64,000 nucleotides of DNA, from contig CP141140.1 of the NCBI GenBank assembly GCA_035235625.1, forward strand, positions 2,961,330 through 3,025,329. Reading direction: 5' to 3'. Under the pieces are notes generated by a model. The model was not told where the DNA came from, did no database searches, and saw only the letters and a program-made list of their open reading frames with translations. The translations under genes and the position numbers were made by a program. The number at the start of each line of letters is the position of its first letter. Within the stretch, counting starts at the first letter, position 1. Below are positions 10,460 to 21,812 of the stretch, one piece after another. The stretch is from Saururus chinensis. Taxonomy: Eukaryota; Streptophyta; Magnoliopsida; Piperales; Saururaceae.

Positions 10460-12919
10460 ATGCCGGCACCGCCGGCGCATTTGCCCTCCTCTAAGATGCG
10501 GCGGAAAGTGGCCCCACTCCAATCGGAGAACGGCGCCGATTCGTCCGAGAAGCTGGATCAGCTTCTCCTCTCCTCCGCCATCTGCAACGGCGAGGACCTT
10601 GGCCCCTTCGTCCGCAAGGCCTTCGCATCCAGCAAGCCCGATACCCTCCTCCACCACCTCCGCCACTTCGCCCGCTCCAGGGAGTCTGAGATCGAAGAGG
10701 TCTGCCGCGCCCACTACGAGGACTTCATTCTCGCCGTCGACGACCTCCGCTCCCTCCTCTCCGATGTTGACTCTCTCAAGTCCTCCCTCTCCCACTCCAA
10801 CTCCGTCCTCCAGTCCGTCGCCGGCCCCCTCCTTTCCTCCCTCGATGCCTTCATCGAGACTCGCACCGTCGCCCGCAACACCGCCCTCGCCCTCGACTCC
10901 GCCCGCGTCTGCGCCCGCCTCGTCGACCTCTGCTCCCGTGCGAACGCCCATCTCTCCTCCTCCAACTTCTACCTCGCTCTCAAGTGCGTTGACAACCTCG
11001 AGCGCAACCATCTCCCCTCCTGCCCTTCGTCCACCCTCCGCCGCATGCTCGAGCGCCAGATTCCTGCCATCCGCGCCCACGTCGAGCGCCAGATCTCCAA
11101 AGAGTTCGGCGACTGGCTTGTCCAGATCCGTGTGGTCAGCCGCCACCTCGGCCAGATCGCCATCGGCCAGGCCTCCGCCGCTCGGCAGCGGGAGGAGGAG
11201 CTTCGAATCAAGCAGCGCCAGGCCGAGGAGCAGACCCGCCTCAGCGTCCGGGACTGCATCTACACCCTCGAGGAAGAGGAGGAGGACGATCCCATCGCCT
11301 CCGCCGCGGGCCTCGGCGACGACGCCGCTGACGGCGGAAGGCAGCTACGCGGGGAGCTAGGATTGGATCTGACCCCGCTGTACCGGGCCTACCACATCCA
11401 CCAGACCCTCGGCCTCCATGACCGATTCAAGCAGTACTACTTCGAGAACCGGAAGCTTCAGCTCACCTCCGACTTCCAGGTCTCCTCCATGACGCCTTTC
11501 CTCGAGTCCCACCAGACCTTTTTCGCCCAGATCGCCGGCTTCTTCATCGTTGAGGATCGGATCTTTCGGACCGGTGGAGGCCTGATCACCAAATTCGAGG
11601 TCGAGAACCTTTGGGAGACGGCGGTGAGCAAGATGTGCTCGGTTCTGGAGGACCAGTTCTCCCGGATGCAGACGGCCAACCACCTTCTCCTCGTCAAGGA
11701 CTACGTCAGCCTCCTCAGTGTCACCTTGCGCCGCTACGGCTATCCGGTCGACGCCCTCCTCGACGTGCTGAGCAAGCACCGGGACAAGTACCACGACCTC
11801 CTCCTCTCCGACTGCCGGAAGCAGATCAGCGAGGCCCTCGCGGCCGACAAGTTCGAGCAGATGCTGATGAGGAAAGAGTACGAGTACTCCATGAATGTCC
11901 TATCCTTCCAGTTGCAGACCTCCGACATCGTTCCGGCTTTCCCCTACGTAGCGCCTTTCTCCTCTACGGTGCCGGACTGCTGCCGCATCGTCCGGTCCTT
12001 CATCGAGGACTCCGTCAGCTTCATGTCCTACGGCGGGCAGCTGGATTTCTATGACGTCGTGAAGAAGTATCTAGACAGGCTGCTGGGGGAGGTCTTAGAC
12101 GGTGCTCTGATGAAGCTCATTGGCTCTTCCGTCCACACGGTCTCGCCGGCGATGCAAGTGGCGGCCAACATGGCGGTGCTGGAGCGGGCATGCGACTTTT
12201 TCTTCCGCCACGCTGCACAATTGTCGGGGATCCCCGCTAGGATGGCGGAACGTGGCGCCCGGCGGCAGTTCCCGCTGAAGAACGCCCAGGACGCCGCGGA
12301 GGTGCATCTTGCTAGCTTGCTCAAGAAGAAGACTGACGGCTTCATGGAAGAGATGGTGAACATCAACTGGATGCCGGACGAGCTTCCGTCCAACGGGAAC
12401 GAGTATGCCAATGAGGTGGTTATGTATTTGGAGACGGTGGTTTCGACGGCGCAGCAGATATTGCCCGTCCAAATGCTTCAGCGAGTTCTGTACGACGTGC
12501 TGGCTAACGTCTCAGAAAACATTGTGGGGTTCCTTTTGGGGGATTCCGTCAAGAGGTTTAATGAGAATGCGGTGCTGGGGATGGATGTGGACGTCAAGGC
12601 GTTCGAGTCGTTTGCCGATGATCAGTCTCATCTATTCCAGGACTTGGATTCGGATGCCAAGCCGTTGAGGGGGGCTTTGACAGAGGTGAAGCAGTTGGTT
12701 AATTTGCTCATGAGCAATCACCCGGAGACCTTCCTTAACCCGGTGATCAGGGAGAAGAGCTATAGCGCTCTGGATTACAAGAAAGTAGTGGCCATTTCTG
12801 AGAAACTCAGGGACCCTTCCGATCGGCTGTTTGGGAGTTTTGGAACGAGGGGTTTGAAACAGAATCCGAAGAAGAAGTCCTTGGACACTTTGATAAGGAG
12901 GCTCAAGGAAGCCAACTAA
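10460..12919 (+). CDS. SEC15B: Exocyst complex component SEC15B (intronless, 819 aa)
   Basis: This is a subunit of the octameric exocyst, which tethers secretory vesicles to the plasma membrane; Sec15 links the complex to Rab GTPases on vesicles. The full frame reads as a plant SEC15 protein: an N-terminal helical region with GEDLGPFVRKAF and the LRHFARSRESEIEEVC stretch, a coiled segment around residues 235-265 (AARQREEELRIKQRQAEEQ), an acidic linker (EEEEEDDP), and the C-terminal Sec15 helical bundle from about residue 330 to the end (KQYYFENRKLQL, MRKEYEYSMNVLSFQ, LLSNHPETFLNP-like region). About 800 residues in one exon is usual for plant SEC15 genes. The start has a good context (GAGAAGATGCCG) and the preceding frame is closed. 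Third-position GC is very high in the first half and falls toward the 3' end. SEC15B rather than SEC15A is my best judgement. Confidence 0.95.
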   Translation: MPAPPAHLPSSKMRRKVAPLQSENGADSSEKLDQLLLSSAICNGEDLGPFVRKAFASSKPDTLLHHLRHFARSRESEIEEVCRAHYEDFILAVDDLRSLLSDVDSLKSSLSHSNSVLQSVAGPLLSSLDAFIETRTVARNTALALDSARVCARLVDLCSRANAHLSSSNFYLALKCVDNLERNHLPSCPSSTLRRMLERQIPAIRAHVERQISKEFGDWLVQIRVVSRHLGQIAIGQASAARQREEELRIKQRQAEEQTRLSVRDCIYTLEEEEEDDPIASAAGLGDDAADGGRQLRGELGLDLTPLYRAYHIHQTLGLHDRFKQYYFENRKLQLTSDFQVSSMTPFLESHQTFFAQIAGFFIVEDRIFRTGGGLITKFEVENLWETAVSKMCSVLEDQFSRMQTANHLLLVKDYVSLLSVTLRRYGYPVDALLDVLSKHRDKYHDLLLSDCRKQISEALAADKFEQMLMRKEYEYSMNVLSFQLQTSDIVPAFPYVAPFSSTVPDCCRIVRSFIEDSVSFMSYGGQLDFYDVVKKYLDRLLGEVLDGALMKLIGSSVHTVSPAMQVAANMAVLERACDFFFRHAAQLSGIPARMAERGARRQFPLKNAQDAAEVHLASLLKKKTDGFMEEMVNINWMPDELPSNGNEYANEVVMYLETVVSTAQQILPVQMLQRVLYDVLANVSENIVGFLLGDSVKRFNENAVLGMDVDVKAFESFADDQSHLFQDLDSDAKPLRGALTEVKQLVNLLMSNHPETFLNPVIREKSYSALDYKKVVAISEKLRDPSDRLFGSFGTRGLKQNPKKKSLDTLIRRLKEAN

Positions 12920-13440
12920 GAACCACACTCTTAGAATTTCAGTGCGTCTCCTTACAAATTTGTTTTCATCGTTTGATTCATTTTTTCCCCCCATTTTGTG
13001 GGTTCAGAGGGTTTACGCGGGATGATTTTTTGAGATTGCTGCTCTCCCTGCGCGCTTCCCAGGTAAGGCTTATTGATGCTTCAATTTGCCTTGTACGGTT
13101 ACCAGTCCCAGTTTCGTTGTGTATGCTTCTCTTGGTTTTAGAATTGTTGTCCTGTATTATTTCTTTACTATTAAAATCAGTTGCATACAGATAATGTCCT
13201 CTTTTCAAATGTGTATGAAATACGATACATGACAATGAGCATAGAATCATATTTTACCTCATTTAGATTTATGCAACTTTGTCGTCACATTTATCAGTTT
13301 ACTGCATTCAGTCATATTAATTATTTTGCAATTGTATATGCTGTTCGAATAGTCTATTTTGTGACCAAATTGCCACATTAAGTCATTTTCCTAGTTCTGT
13401 GTTCTTTAATTGTAAAACTTCATCGTGTTAAGCAAACTCA
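12920..13440 (+). other. Probable SEC15B 3' untranslated and downstream region
   Basis: AT-rich sequence after the stop with no coding potential. A donor-like CCCAG|GTAAGG at about 13062 could start an intron in the 3' UTR; this is a guess from the motif only. Confidence 0.4.
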
Positions 13441-13470
13441 GTCTTTAGTTTAGAAGGCATGTGCAGTTAG

Positions 13471-13732
13471 GAGCTCTAATAATGCCCAAATTTTTGGGCG
13501 TTCGTCTTACACCGATGAACTGTCTAGTAAGCGTGACCAGATTTCATGATTAGGTCTTGAACTGTCTAGTTAGCGTGACCAGATTTCATGATTAGGTCTT
13601 GGTGACGACAATGGGAAGCTGCCACATCATCAAGAAGATGATGTAGTGAGAGAGGAACTTGAGAATATGATACAAAGGTTCCCCGTCGACACGTCTAATG
13701 GTCCTGCAAACTGGTCATGCCTCAATGCTTAG
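13471..13732 (+). pseudogene. Coding-like relic of unknown family
   Basis: One frame reads like protein with good composition at both ends (NNAQIFGRSSYTDELSSK and then DDNGKLPHHQEDDVVREELE through NGPANWSCLNA to a TAG), but it is interrupted by in-frame stops (first TGA at 13547-13549). A 42-base tandem duplication (13516-13557 and 13558-13599) lies in its middle and keeps the frame. An acceptor-like GTGCAGTTAG precedes it. It might be a decayed exon of an unrecognised gene, or chance. I do not know the family. Confidence 0.3.
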
Positions 13733-14466
13733 GAAAGCAATTTTCTATTTCTCCACTCACCAAATGACCTATTAGCATGTTATAACCGTCGGTGCCTTCG
13801 TTTCACACACTATGTTGATATGGTCGTTTGGTGAGGGGCTAATCTTTTGATCGATTAGGAACTTACGATTGAAAAAAGGCTTAACTAAACTTAGAGAGCT
13901 CTTGGTCCCTCTGCCATACACATTTTATGAGACTCCCCATCTAGTTTGACATGAGGTAGGCCTAGCTGTAGGAGTTTGGAGAAGAACATTGAGTGTATAA
14001 TCAACCAACATGAACCGAGGTGAAGTGCTCTAACTCGATTTTCAATTGCGCTTATGAGATCATAGAAATCCGTACTAAGTATGAAATTTGCAATTGAATT
14101 CCGTTTCTTACCCAAATTCATTTGATATTTGAGCATATAATCTGTTGATGGTGGGTTAGGAAGTACCTACAAAATTTGACCTCTCAATGGAGTGGTATCA
14201 TGACATGATGAAGTGGAATGATTTTAAATTCCTTACAGGATAAGTTGAACACCAGAGGGAAGTGGAATGTGGTGGTGATGATAAGTTAAAAAAAAGGGTT
14301 TTCTTCTGGACATCTCTTCTCACCAGATGGATTAATAGAAGTTCATCTCTATAATGAGAGAGTACTTGTTAATTAGCTGCAAGCAATGAGTATGGACATC
14401 TTTTTTCACCAGTCCTCCTTGTGAAGAGTAGTTCTGATGTAGAACGCGGAAACAACTTTGTAACAG
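13733..14466. other. Spacer, nothing recognised
   Basis: No conserved protein, repeat boundary or RNA gene seen. A short minus-strand frame (13891-14136) has no motif. Confidence 0.5.
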
Positions 14467-14624
14467 GATGATCAAATACGAATTTTAAAATTAAATTTTC
14501 ACATACAAAGAGAAGAAAGGGTTACATGAACTCTAAATCCATGGAGATGATCAAATACCAATTTTAAAATTAAATTTTCACATACAAAGAGAAGAAAAGG
14601 TTACATGAACTCTAAATCCATGGA
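14467..14624 (+). repeat. 79-bp tandem duplication beside the chromovirus
   Basis: Two nearly identical 79-base units start at 14467 and 14546, both beginning GATGATCAAATAC and containing TTAAATTTTCACATACAAAG and TTACATGAACTCTAAATCC. They end about 20 bases before the retroelement's target duplication. Confidence 0.9.
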
Positions 14625-14647
14625 GATTATATGAATCCTCATATCTA

Positions 14648-14984
14648 TGATGTGCCCGGTGTGGGTACAATCGGTACAGGACGTTCTACGCAAGAGAGAG
14701 AGAGGAAAAGTAGTAAATTAAAAGAACTAACTCTGATTCATCATGCCGCCCCAAGGAGGAAGATGACCCCTATATGGGGAGTCGAGCCCCCATCCTTGGG
14801 ACCCGTGTCGCTAGTGGGCCCAGACATGTCATGGCCCACTAGCGCACCTTAACCAGTTTATTACAATAACAATAATGTCGTTCTACGGCTGAATCAAGGG
14901 AAACTAGCCTAAGGTACTGAATTAAATAATAGTCGAAAGTACTCAAATAAAAACAAGTAGTGCATCAAGTGTACGTACACAACA
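14648..14984 (-). repeat. 3' LTR of the chromovirus
   Basis: 337 bases, paired with 19836-20174. It contains the GAGAGAGAGAG run and the CCTTGGGACCCGTGTCGC word also present in its partner. Confidence 0.95.
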
Positions 14985-15014
14985 CTCTACCACGCTTCCG
15001 CACACACCTTATTC

Positions 15015-16419
15015 TCAAGGCGACCAAGAAGGATAACGAGAGAGGAACTCATCCTCAGGTAGCCATGTAGCATCCTCCAAAGATTGCCCGTGCCATGAGA
15101 TCAACACTTCAGTAATAATACACCCTGAACGGCGAACTCGAAGCTTATCAATCAGCGCTGCAGGAGTAGGGTAAAAAGAGACCACAGAACCCATCAATGG
15201 AGGTGGGGAAGCATATGTGGCCAGAGAGGGATCACCGATACAATAGCGCAGCCTGGAAACATGAAAAATAGGGTGGACCAACGAACTCGGCGGTAGAGTG
15301 AGGTGGTAGGCAACTGACCCAATGCGTGCTTCAACATAGGGTCCATAAAATCGGGGGGTAAGCTTGGAGTGTGCGGGCTGAAATAAGGAGGTCTGGCGTT
15401 GAGGAAGAATAGAGACATAAACCAAGTCCCCCACAGCAAACTCGTGCTCGGTGTGATGGCTATCATAGATCTGTTTCATTCTGTTCTGAGCCGCAGACAG
15501 GTTCGCCTTAAGCTGGCGAAGAACCTCATCACGAGTCTGGAGCATATAGTCAACTTCGGCCACTGCAGAGCGCAGGGGAACATAAGAGAGCACGGTAGGA
15601 GGCAGCCGCCCATAGAGTACCTCAAAAGGAGTAAATCCAGCGCAAGTATGATAAGCAGTATTATAAGACCACTCAGCCCATGGTAGAAGCAGAAGCCAGC
15701 GGCGAGGCTGGGACATAGTAAAACAGCGCAGGTACTGCTTTAAACATTGGTTAACAACCTCAGTCTGCCCATCTGTCTGCGGATGATATGCGGTAGTCAT
15801 GTGCAAGGAAGTGCCCTGTAGAGTGAAGAACTCCTGCCAAAACTGAGAGATAAAAATCCTGTCACAATCAGAGACGATGGTGTGAGGCATACCGTGTAAT
15901 TTGGCCACATCGCGAACGTAGAGTTCGGCCACAAACTTGGCGGTGTAGGGGTGACCCAAGGCACTAAAATTGGCGTACTTGGACAGCCGATCCACCACTA
16001 CCATGATCACCGACTTGCCCTGAACCAACGGCAAAGCCTCCACAAAATCCATAGAAACATCGTCCCAGACCTGATCCGGAATGGGCAAGGGCTAAAGTAA
16101 CCCAGCAGGAGAGGTGGTGGCTGGCTTGGCACGCTGACAAACATCACAAGTAGCCACATAAGCAATCACGGGTCGTCGAACACACTGCCACAAGAAGCTC
16201 TGACTGACCCGCTTATAGGTGCGAAGAGCACCCTCATGACCCGCCAAAGGAGAGGCATGAAAGTGAGCTATGAGACGCTGACGCAGGTCAGTAACCGCAA
16301 GCACCCAAAGACGGTCCTTCCAGAAGAGAAGCCCATCCTTCCATGCAAAGCCAGGATGTGCTGAAGGGTCAGTCTGAAGGGCCGCAATCATAGTGGAGGT
16401 CGGGGAATCCTCGTGATAT
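15015..16419 (-). pseudogene. Chromovirus integrase with C-terminal chromodomain, one internal stop
   Basis: In order: an HHCC zinc-binding region (HFHASPLAGHEG ... CDVCQRAK, about 16290-16130), a TAG at 16092-16094, then the catalytic core with D, D and E in SMDFVEALP, IVSDCDRIF and YHPQTDGQTEVVNQ, a GPY-like FYGPYVEAR segment, and a chromodomain at the end (WHGQSLEDATWLPEDEF). Chromodomains in this family guide insertion toward heterochromatin. The 357-residue part after the stop is open. Confidence 0.9.
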
Positions 16420-17803
16420 GTCTGCTTTAATTCATCAAGAAAAGGGTAAACGGGACTGGAAAGAGCCAAACACGAACCTAGATTGGTGCGGCAAGATAGC
16501 GCATCAGCCACAGCGTTGTCAGACCCCTTCTTGTACACCACCTCATAGTCATAACCTAAGAGTTTACTGACCCATCGCTGCTGAGTGGGCGTGGAGACAC
16601 GTTGTTCAAGAAAATACTTGAGCGGCTGATGGTCTGTGCGAATAAGAAACCGCCGGCCAAGCAAATAAGGGCGCCACTTGTCGACAGCGAGGACAATGGC
16701 GAGCATCTCTTTCTCGTAGACAGAGAGGGACAGGGAGCGGCCAGCCAAAGCCTTGCTGAAGTAGGCAATGGGACGCTCCTCCTAAAGTAGTATTGCCCCG
16801 AGGCTGGCATCCGAGGCATCGGTCTCCATTACGAATGGCCGGCTGAAATAAGGAAGAATCAAAACAGGGGCGGTTGCCATTGCTTGCTTCAACTCCTCAA
16901 AGGCCGCCTGGGCAGTGTCCGACCAATGAAAGGCGCCTTTCTGTAACAACTGAGTGAGGGGGCGTGCAATCTCGCCATAGCGGTGGATAAAATGCCAATA
17001 ATAACCAGTGAGGCCAAGAAAGCCTCGCAGCGCCCGGACGCAAGTATGAGCTGGCCAGGACAGCATAGCAGTCACCTTAGAGGAGTCAGTAGCCACACCA
17101 TCGCGAGAGATGATATGACCCAAGTATTCAACCTGTGGACTGCCAAACGAACACTTCGAGCGTTTAAGAAATAAGGAGTGAGCTTGAAGGATATCAAAGA
17201 CAAACCTGAGGTGCTCCAGGTGGTCGCCCCACGACTTACTATAGACGAGGATATCATCGAAAAAAACCAAGATGAAGCGGCGGAGGAAGGGCCGGAATAG
17301 GTCATTCATAAGGCTCTGAAATATAGAGGGGGCATTCGTGAGGCCGAACGGCATCACTAGGAATTCGAAATGACCATCATGAGTGCGGAAAGCGGTCTTG
17401 TGCACATCGGTGGACTGCATACGGATCTGATGATAACCGGAACGAAGGTCAAGCTTGCTGAAGATGGTAGCACCAGACACTTCATCCAACAGTTCCTCCA
17501 CCACCGGGATAGGATATTTGTCCTTCACTGTGATAGCATTCAGTGCCCGGTAATCAACACAGAATCGCCAAGTACCATCCTTCTTACGGACCAGCAACAC
17601 TAGGGAAGAAAAAGCGCTCGAATGATACCTGAAGAAAGCATATCTGCCACTAGACGTTCAATCTCAGCCTTCTGAACGTATGGATAGCGATAGGGATGGA
17701 CATTGGCTGGAGCAGCACCTGGAAGAATAGGAATAGAATGGTCATGAGCCTGCACTAGGGGAAGGCCTTTTGGTTCAGCAAACACCGTGCCATACGCCGC
17801 CAA
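16420..17803 (-). pseudogene. pol: Chromovirus reverse transcriptase and RNase H, interrupted
   Basis: RT motifs are clear: [39 protein letters not shown] and the catalytic FFDD within [10 protein letters not shown]. RNase H follows with [11 protein letters not shown], a TAG at 16782-16784, then IAYFSKAL-type sequence, YEKEMLAI and TDHQPLKYF. A small frameshift near 17600-17620 splits the N-terminal part of RT (17620-17803) from the rest. Further upstream stops lie at 17834, 17858 and 17909. Confidence 0.9.
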
Positions 17804-17990
17804 GAGGTCAAGGAGTTCCTGCGGCAGGTCCTCCTATACCACTTCCACCGACGCCCGCTACTGGAGAAGGAGTCCTTGCGATGCGAACCTGAAGAAGGAC
17901 TCCATTGTTTAAGCAGAAAGAAGAGTGTCAGGCTGAGAGCCTTGGAGTCGTACCCACTGTCCGTGCAATGCAAAATCCATCACCAGGTCC

Positions 17991-18409
17991 TTAAAGTTTC
18001 AGATAACATCTCCAAGCTCCTGGAGCCACTACACCTCTAACACCACGTCCGCCCCTTTTGTAGGCAGCAGAAAAATAATCTGTTACGAATGTATGGCCTT
18101 GAATGGAGAGCGCTACCTGAGTACAAACGCCTGCGCTCCGGAGGTGCTTGCCGTCACCGATCAAGACATTGAAGGGTGCTAAGTTGGACATGAAACAGCC
18201 TAGGCGCTGGGCGACTTTGTCATTGATGAAGTTGTGAGTATAACCACTATCAATCAGAATGGCCACCTGTTGCCGCTTAAGATAACCTTGTACGCGCATT
18301 GTTCGCGGAGTGAATGCCCCGAAGAAGGCATGGACAGAAATCTCTGGTAGCGTCTCATCATAGTGGACTGATTCAGACCCATCTATCACCTCCCTGTCGT
18401 CATCAACCT
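17991..18409 (-). pseudogene. Chromovirus aspartic protease, frameshifted
   Basis: The catalytic DSG sits in ILIDSGYTHNF (about 18251-18243). After VTDYF the frame is shifted near 18070-18085; the expected downstream coding continues in another frame and meets a TAG at 18029-18031. Confidence 0.8.
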
Positions 18410-19130
18410 CCTCCACCAACAGACTGCCCTTGACGGAACAACGATGCCCCGGGACGAACTTATCACAGCGAAAACAAAGCCCCTTTGCACGGCGTTCCTC
18501 CATCTAGGCAGGAGTAAGTCGGCGGACAATTTGGCCAGACGGGGGGTTTTGTTGGCCAAGGCGGCCAGCAACTGGAGTGTTGGCCGGAATGGCGAACGGG
18601 GCAGCAAGTCCAATAGGCCGCGGCAGGGTGCCAATCCGACCCCCACGCCGTTGGCGATTCAGTTTCTCTTCTTCGATACGTGCGTGACGCACCACATCCC
18701 GCATGTTAGCACAAGGAAAATGTCGCATCTCTTCAGAAATCTCTGGTTTGAGCCCCCTCTTGAACGTGCCCACTAAGGCTGCCACCGACCAATCAGGTAG
18801 TCGGTTGGTCACATTCATAAACTCCGTATAATAGGCTCTGACGGTGGATGCTTGTCGCAGAGAAGAGAGCATCTCGTTGAAGTCCTGGAACTCATTCGGG
18901 CTGAACTGGATGCATAATTCATCGGAGAAGGTGGCCCAAGTAGGGTAGTGCACCTCTTTCTCGAAGCTCTGGAACCATACCGAAGCATCACCGTCTAGGT
19001 GGAAGGCTGCTATGCGCAGTCGTTCAGCCTCTGAATGTGTCCCCTGGTAGGCAAAAAAATTCTCTGCTTTGTACAACCATTCAACTGGATCATCGTCCCC
19101 ATTGTAGTGTGGGAACTGAATGCGGGCCAA
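18410..19130 (-). pseudogene. gag: Chromovirus gag (capsid/nucleocapsid), with premature stop
   Basis: The capsid-type retrotransposon gag domain is visible (start of frame with FPHYNGDDDPVEWL, then FHLDGDASVWFQ and FKRGLKPEI), followed by the degenerate zinc knuckle CFRC...HRC. A TAG at 18504-18506 separates the capsid part from the knuckle in the same frame. The gag start itself is not certain; upstream sequence to the primer binding site (19130-19835) contains further decayed leader or gag-like sequence. Confidence 0.85.
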
Positions 19131-19835
19131 ACGGGGTTCCGCTCCTCCCCGAGGACCACCGCAAGGGCCGTGGAAGTCATCTCAATATTCGTCCATCTCT
19201 GGGAGTAAGTTTCGAGGAGGAGGCACCATTGGGGCATTCGACTGAACACCTGGCGCGCCTCGTGGTGGCCAGGCCGAACGTCCTCCATCAGCAGTTAGGG
19301 CGGCTTGCCCAGCTTACAGGGGGGTGTAAGGCTAACGTACCTCCCTTTCTGGCATAGTCGGAAGACCAATAGTGAATGGCGGTATCATAGAGGCATTTGC
19401 CTAAACACCTGGTGGGCCTCGCGAAACCCAGGCTTAATGTCCCCCTTCCACAGTTGCTTCTGCTGGTCCAATAGTTAGGGGAACATGGGACTGCCGCGTC
19501 TCCCTCTCCGTTGTAGCTGTAGGAACAGAGGCGTGTCCGTTCTATCCTTGAGAAGAATCCCCCAATTCCAGAACGGCATCCTGGGTCTGGACGCCATTGT
19601 TGCCTGAAGGCGTTGTCTGGTTGGACGTTAATTTGTCCACTCTGGTGGTCAATGCCTACACCATGACGACGAGTTGTTTGAGCGTGGTCTCCTCCACAGT
19701 AGTTGGGACGACCGTGGAGGCGGGTAAGGAACTGTCCGTTGCAACCTCCATCTCCTTCGCAAGCTGAGATTTAGGGGCGACAGCCACTTGTTTCCCTCTT
19801 GCCATGGTCAGGGATTGATAGAGCTCCGATACCAA

Positions 19836-20174
19836 TGATGTGCCCGGCGTAGGCACAATCGGTACAGGACGTTCTACGCAAGAGAGAGAGAGAGGAAAAG
19901 TAGTAAATTAAAAGAACTAACTCTGATTCATCATGCCGCCCCAAGGAGGAAGACGACCCCTATATAGGGAGTCGTGCCCCCATCCTTGGGACCCGTGTCG
20001 CTAGTGGGCCTAGACATGTCATGGCCCACTAGCGTGCCTTAACTAGTTTATTACAATAATAATAATGTCGTTCTACGGCTGAATCAAGGGAAATTAGCCT
20101 AAGGTACTGAATTAAATAATAGTCGAAAGTACTCCAATAAAGACAAGTAGTGCATCAAGTGTACGTGCACAACA
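19836..20174 (-). repeat. 5' LTR of the chromovirus
   Basis: 339 bases. It carries one extra AG dinucleotide in the GAGA run compared with the partner LTR. The primer binding site lies immediately inside it. Confidence 0.95.
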
Positions 20175-20179
20175 ATCTA

Positions 20180-21740
20180 CATTACAAATGCTGAATCCAC
20201 AGCAGCACGAGAATGCCTCAAATCCATGAGACTAATCTAACCCTCTAAATCCATGACACATGGAAGAAAATGACTGAGAATCAATTAATCTTAAAGCCTC
20301 CCAACTAACTACAAAGAATTCTATTTATACTAATTTAAAATTTTAAAAATTACTAAAATGCCACCCCTTCACTTGAAGCCGCTGAATTTACAAATTCTGC
20401 CCTATTATTACAAGCTACTCAAACGGCATGCATCAAAGTTCACCTGTGACCTAGCCAAGAAAAAAAAGTTTTTGTGGAGCAGTTGCTGAATGCGTGTTTA
20501 TCTTTTTCCCTTTTGTGGTTAAAGACAATTATCGCTTCTAAGATATGCACGCGGGGGGTTACCTTTACTGCTCCTAAAACCTTAGGTTCAAAGCTGGTTA
20601 TTTGCAAGCTATGAGATGAACCATTGGCTTGAGTCTTAGGTCGAAAATTACACACGATTTGTCAATAACGTGTGTAAGTTATCATCGTGACATGGATGTG
20701 CTCACGTTGCTTATCGAGCTTATGGTTGTGATGCTAATCTGGGTCTTGGTCAGGCTGAATGGGTGGGAATCGCTTTTCACACTCTTCTTCAACGGCAATG
20801 CATAAGTTGCACGTGGAAGTTTTTTACCTATGAGATTAACGGTATACAAGTTAGTATATATTAATATAAATAATATTTACTAAATATATGTTAATATATT
20901 GATGTAAATAATATTTACTAAATATGTGTTAATGTGTGTATCGTCTATCTTAAATATTAATTAGGTTCATTATCGGCATGAAAAACACTTCTGAATGGGT
21001 GCACCAAAAAAAAACAAGGCTACGGTTGTGATGATCTGGCCGTCATTTCAATTAGAAAAATATGAAAATAAATGAGTCTTTGGACGTGAAAGTGTTTTCA
21101 AAGTGCGTGCGAATAGAAATCGTCAGATCTTGTAGGCCACGGTTCCCACCCATGTACTTTCGTCAAGTTTGTACGTGGAACTAAGTGAACGGGGGGGCTA
21201 TGCAAAGCTTATCTTGTACAAGGACTAGTCAAATTCTTTTTAGTTTTATTTTTAATACATATCAAATACGACACCCTCCGGGTTGCGTCCGATAATCGAA
21301 TCCAGATGAGTAAAAAAATGATATATGTGGTCATGTTTTCTAGGTTTTACATTAAATTTCTCTTAAATTCTCACATCTTGAAAACTTAAATTCCTACTCA
21401 CTAAATCTTCATTTATTGTGATATTTTAAATCCCGCGAACAAACCATGGATTTTTTATAGAGCAAATTTATGGTATTTGATTTGACACAAGGATGCTGAA
21501 TTTACCATCTTGAATCTTGATGAAAAATCTAAGATGAGCACACGTTTGGTGAGTTAAATGTGTCAACGATGCACCAAAAGAGAAGAAACGCGAATAATGA
21601 ACCATGTTTCCAAAATTGACTTAGCCGTGTCCTGGATTTTTTTGTTCAATCGGAAGAAAAGACGTGTGGTTGTGTGGAAAGAAAAATGGCCCGGCCGCCA
21701 CCGCCAGCTATGGTGTTGGTATAGATAGGTTGACTGGCAG
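20180..21740. other. Spacer with a short local duplication
   Basis: No gene was recognised. Around 20850-20940 a word of about 40 bases (AATAATATTTACTAAATAT) is repeated twice. The rest is mixed unique sequence. Confidence 0.5.
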
Positions 21741-21812
21741 GTGGTGTGCAGACCCACGGGCAACTTTGGGTTTGAACTTCTAGTTGAACTGCCGTTGGGA
21801 CTTGGGAGGCTC

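Larger units (their letters stand above)
14643..20179 (-). mobile_element. Ty3/gypsy chromovirus, full length with 5-bp TSD, coding decayed
   Basis: LTRs at 14648-14984 (337 bases) and 19836-20174 (339 bases) bound a 5527-base element. The direct repeat ATCTA at 14643-14647 and 20175-20179 is the target duplication. Reading minus, LTRs begin TGTTGTG and end CACATCA. The primer binding site TGGTATCGGAGC (19834-19823) adjoins the 5' LTR, and a purine-rich GCGGAAGCGTGGTAGAG (about 15001-14985) adjoins the 3' LTR. Gene order is gag, protease, reverse transcriptase, RNase H, integrase with terminal chromodomain, which defines the chromovirus branch. The short length and LTRs recall the Reina-like group, but I cannot place it firmly. 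I counted about 15 substitutions and one AG indel between the LTRs (about 4.5%), mostly transitions. No frame is intact, so it is not autonomous. Confidence 0.95.

Noticed and set aside
10355..11146. 263-residue open frame on the minus strand
   Set aside because: Lies wholly opposite the GC-rich 5' half of SEC15B; repetitive Gly/Glu/Ala composition is the usual antisense shadow of a GC-rich gene.
10599..11360. 253-residue Ser/Pro-rich frame on the plus strand
   Set aside because: Alternative frame of SEC15B with low-complexity composition and no motif.
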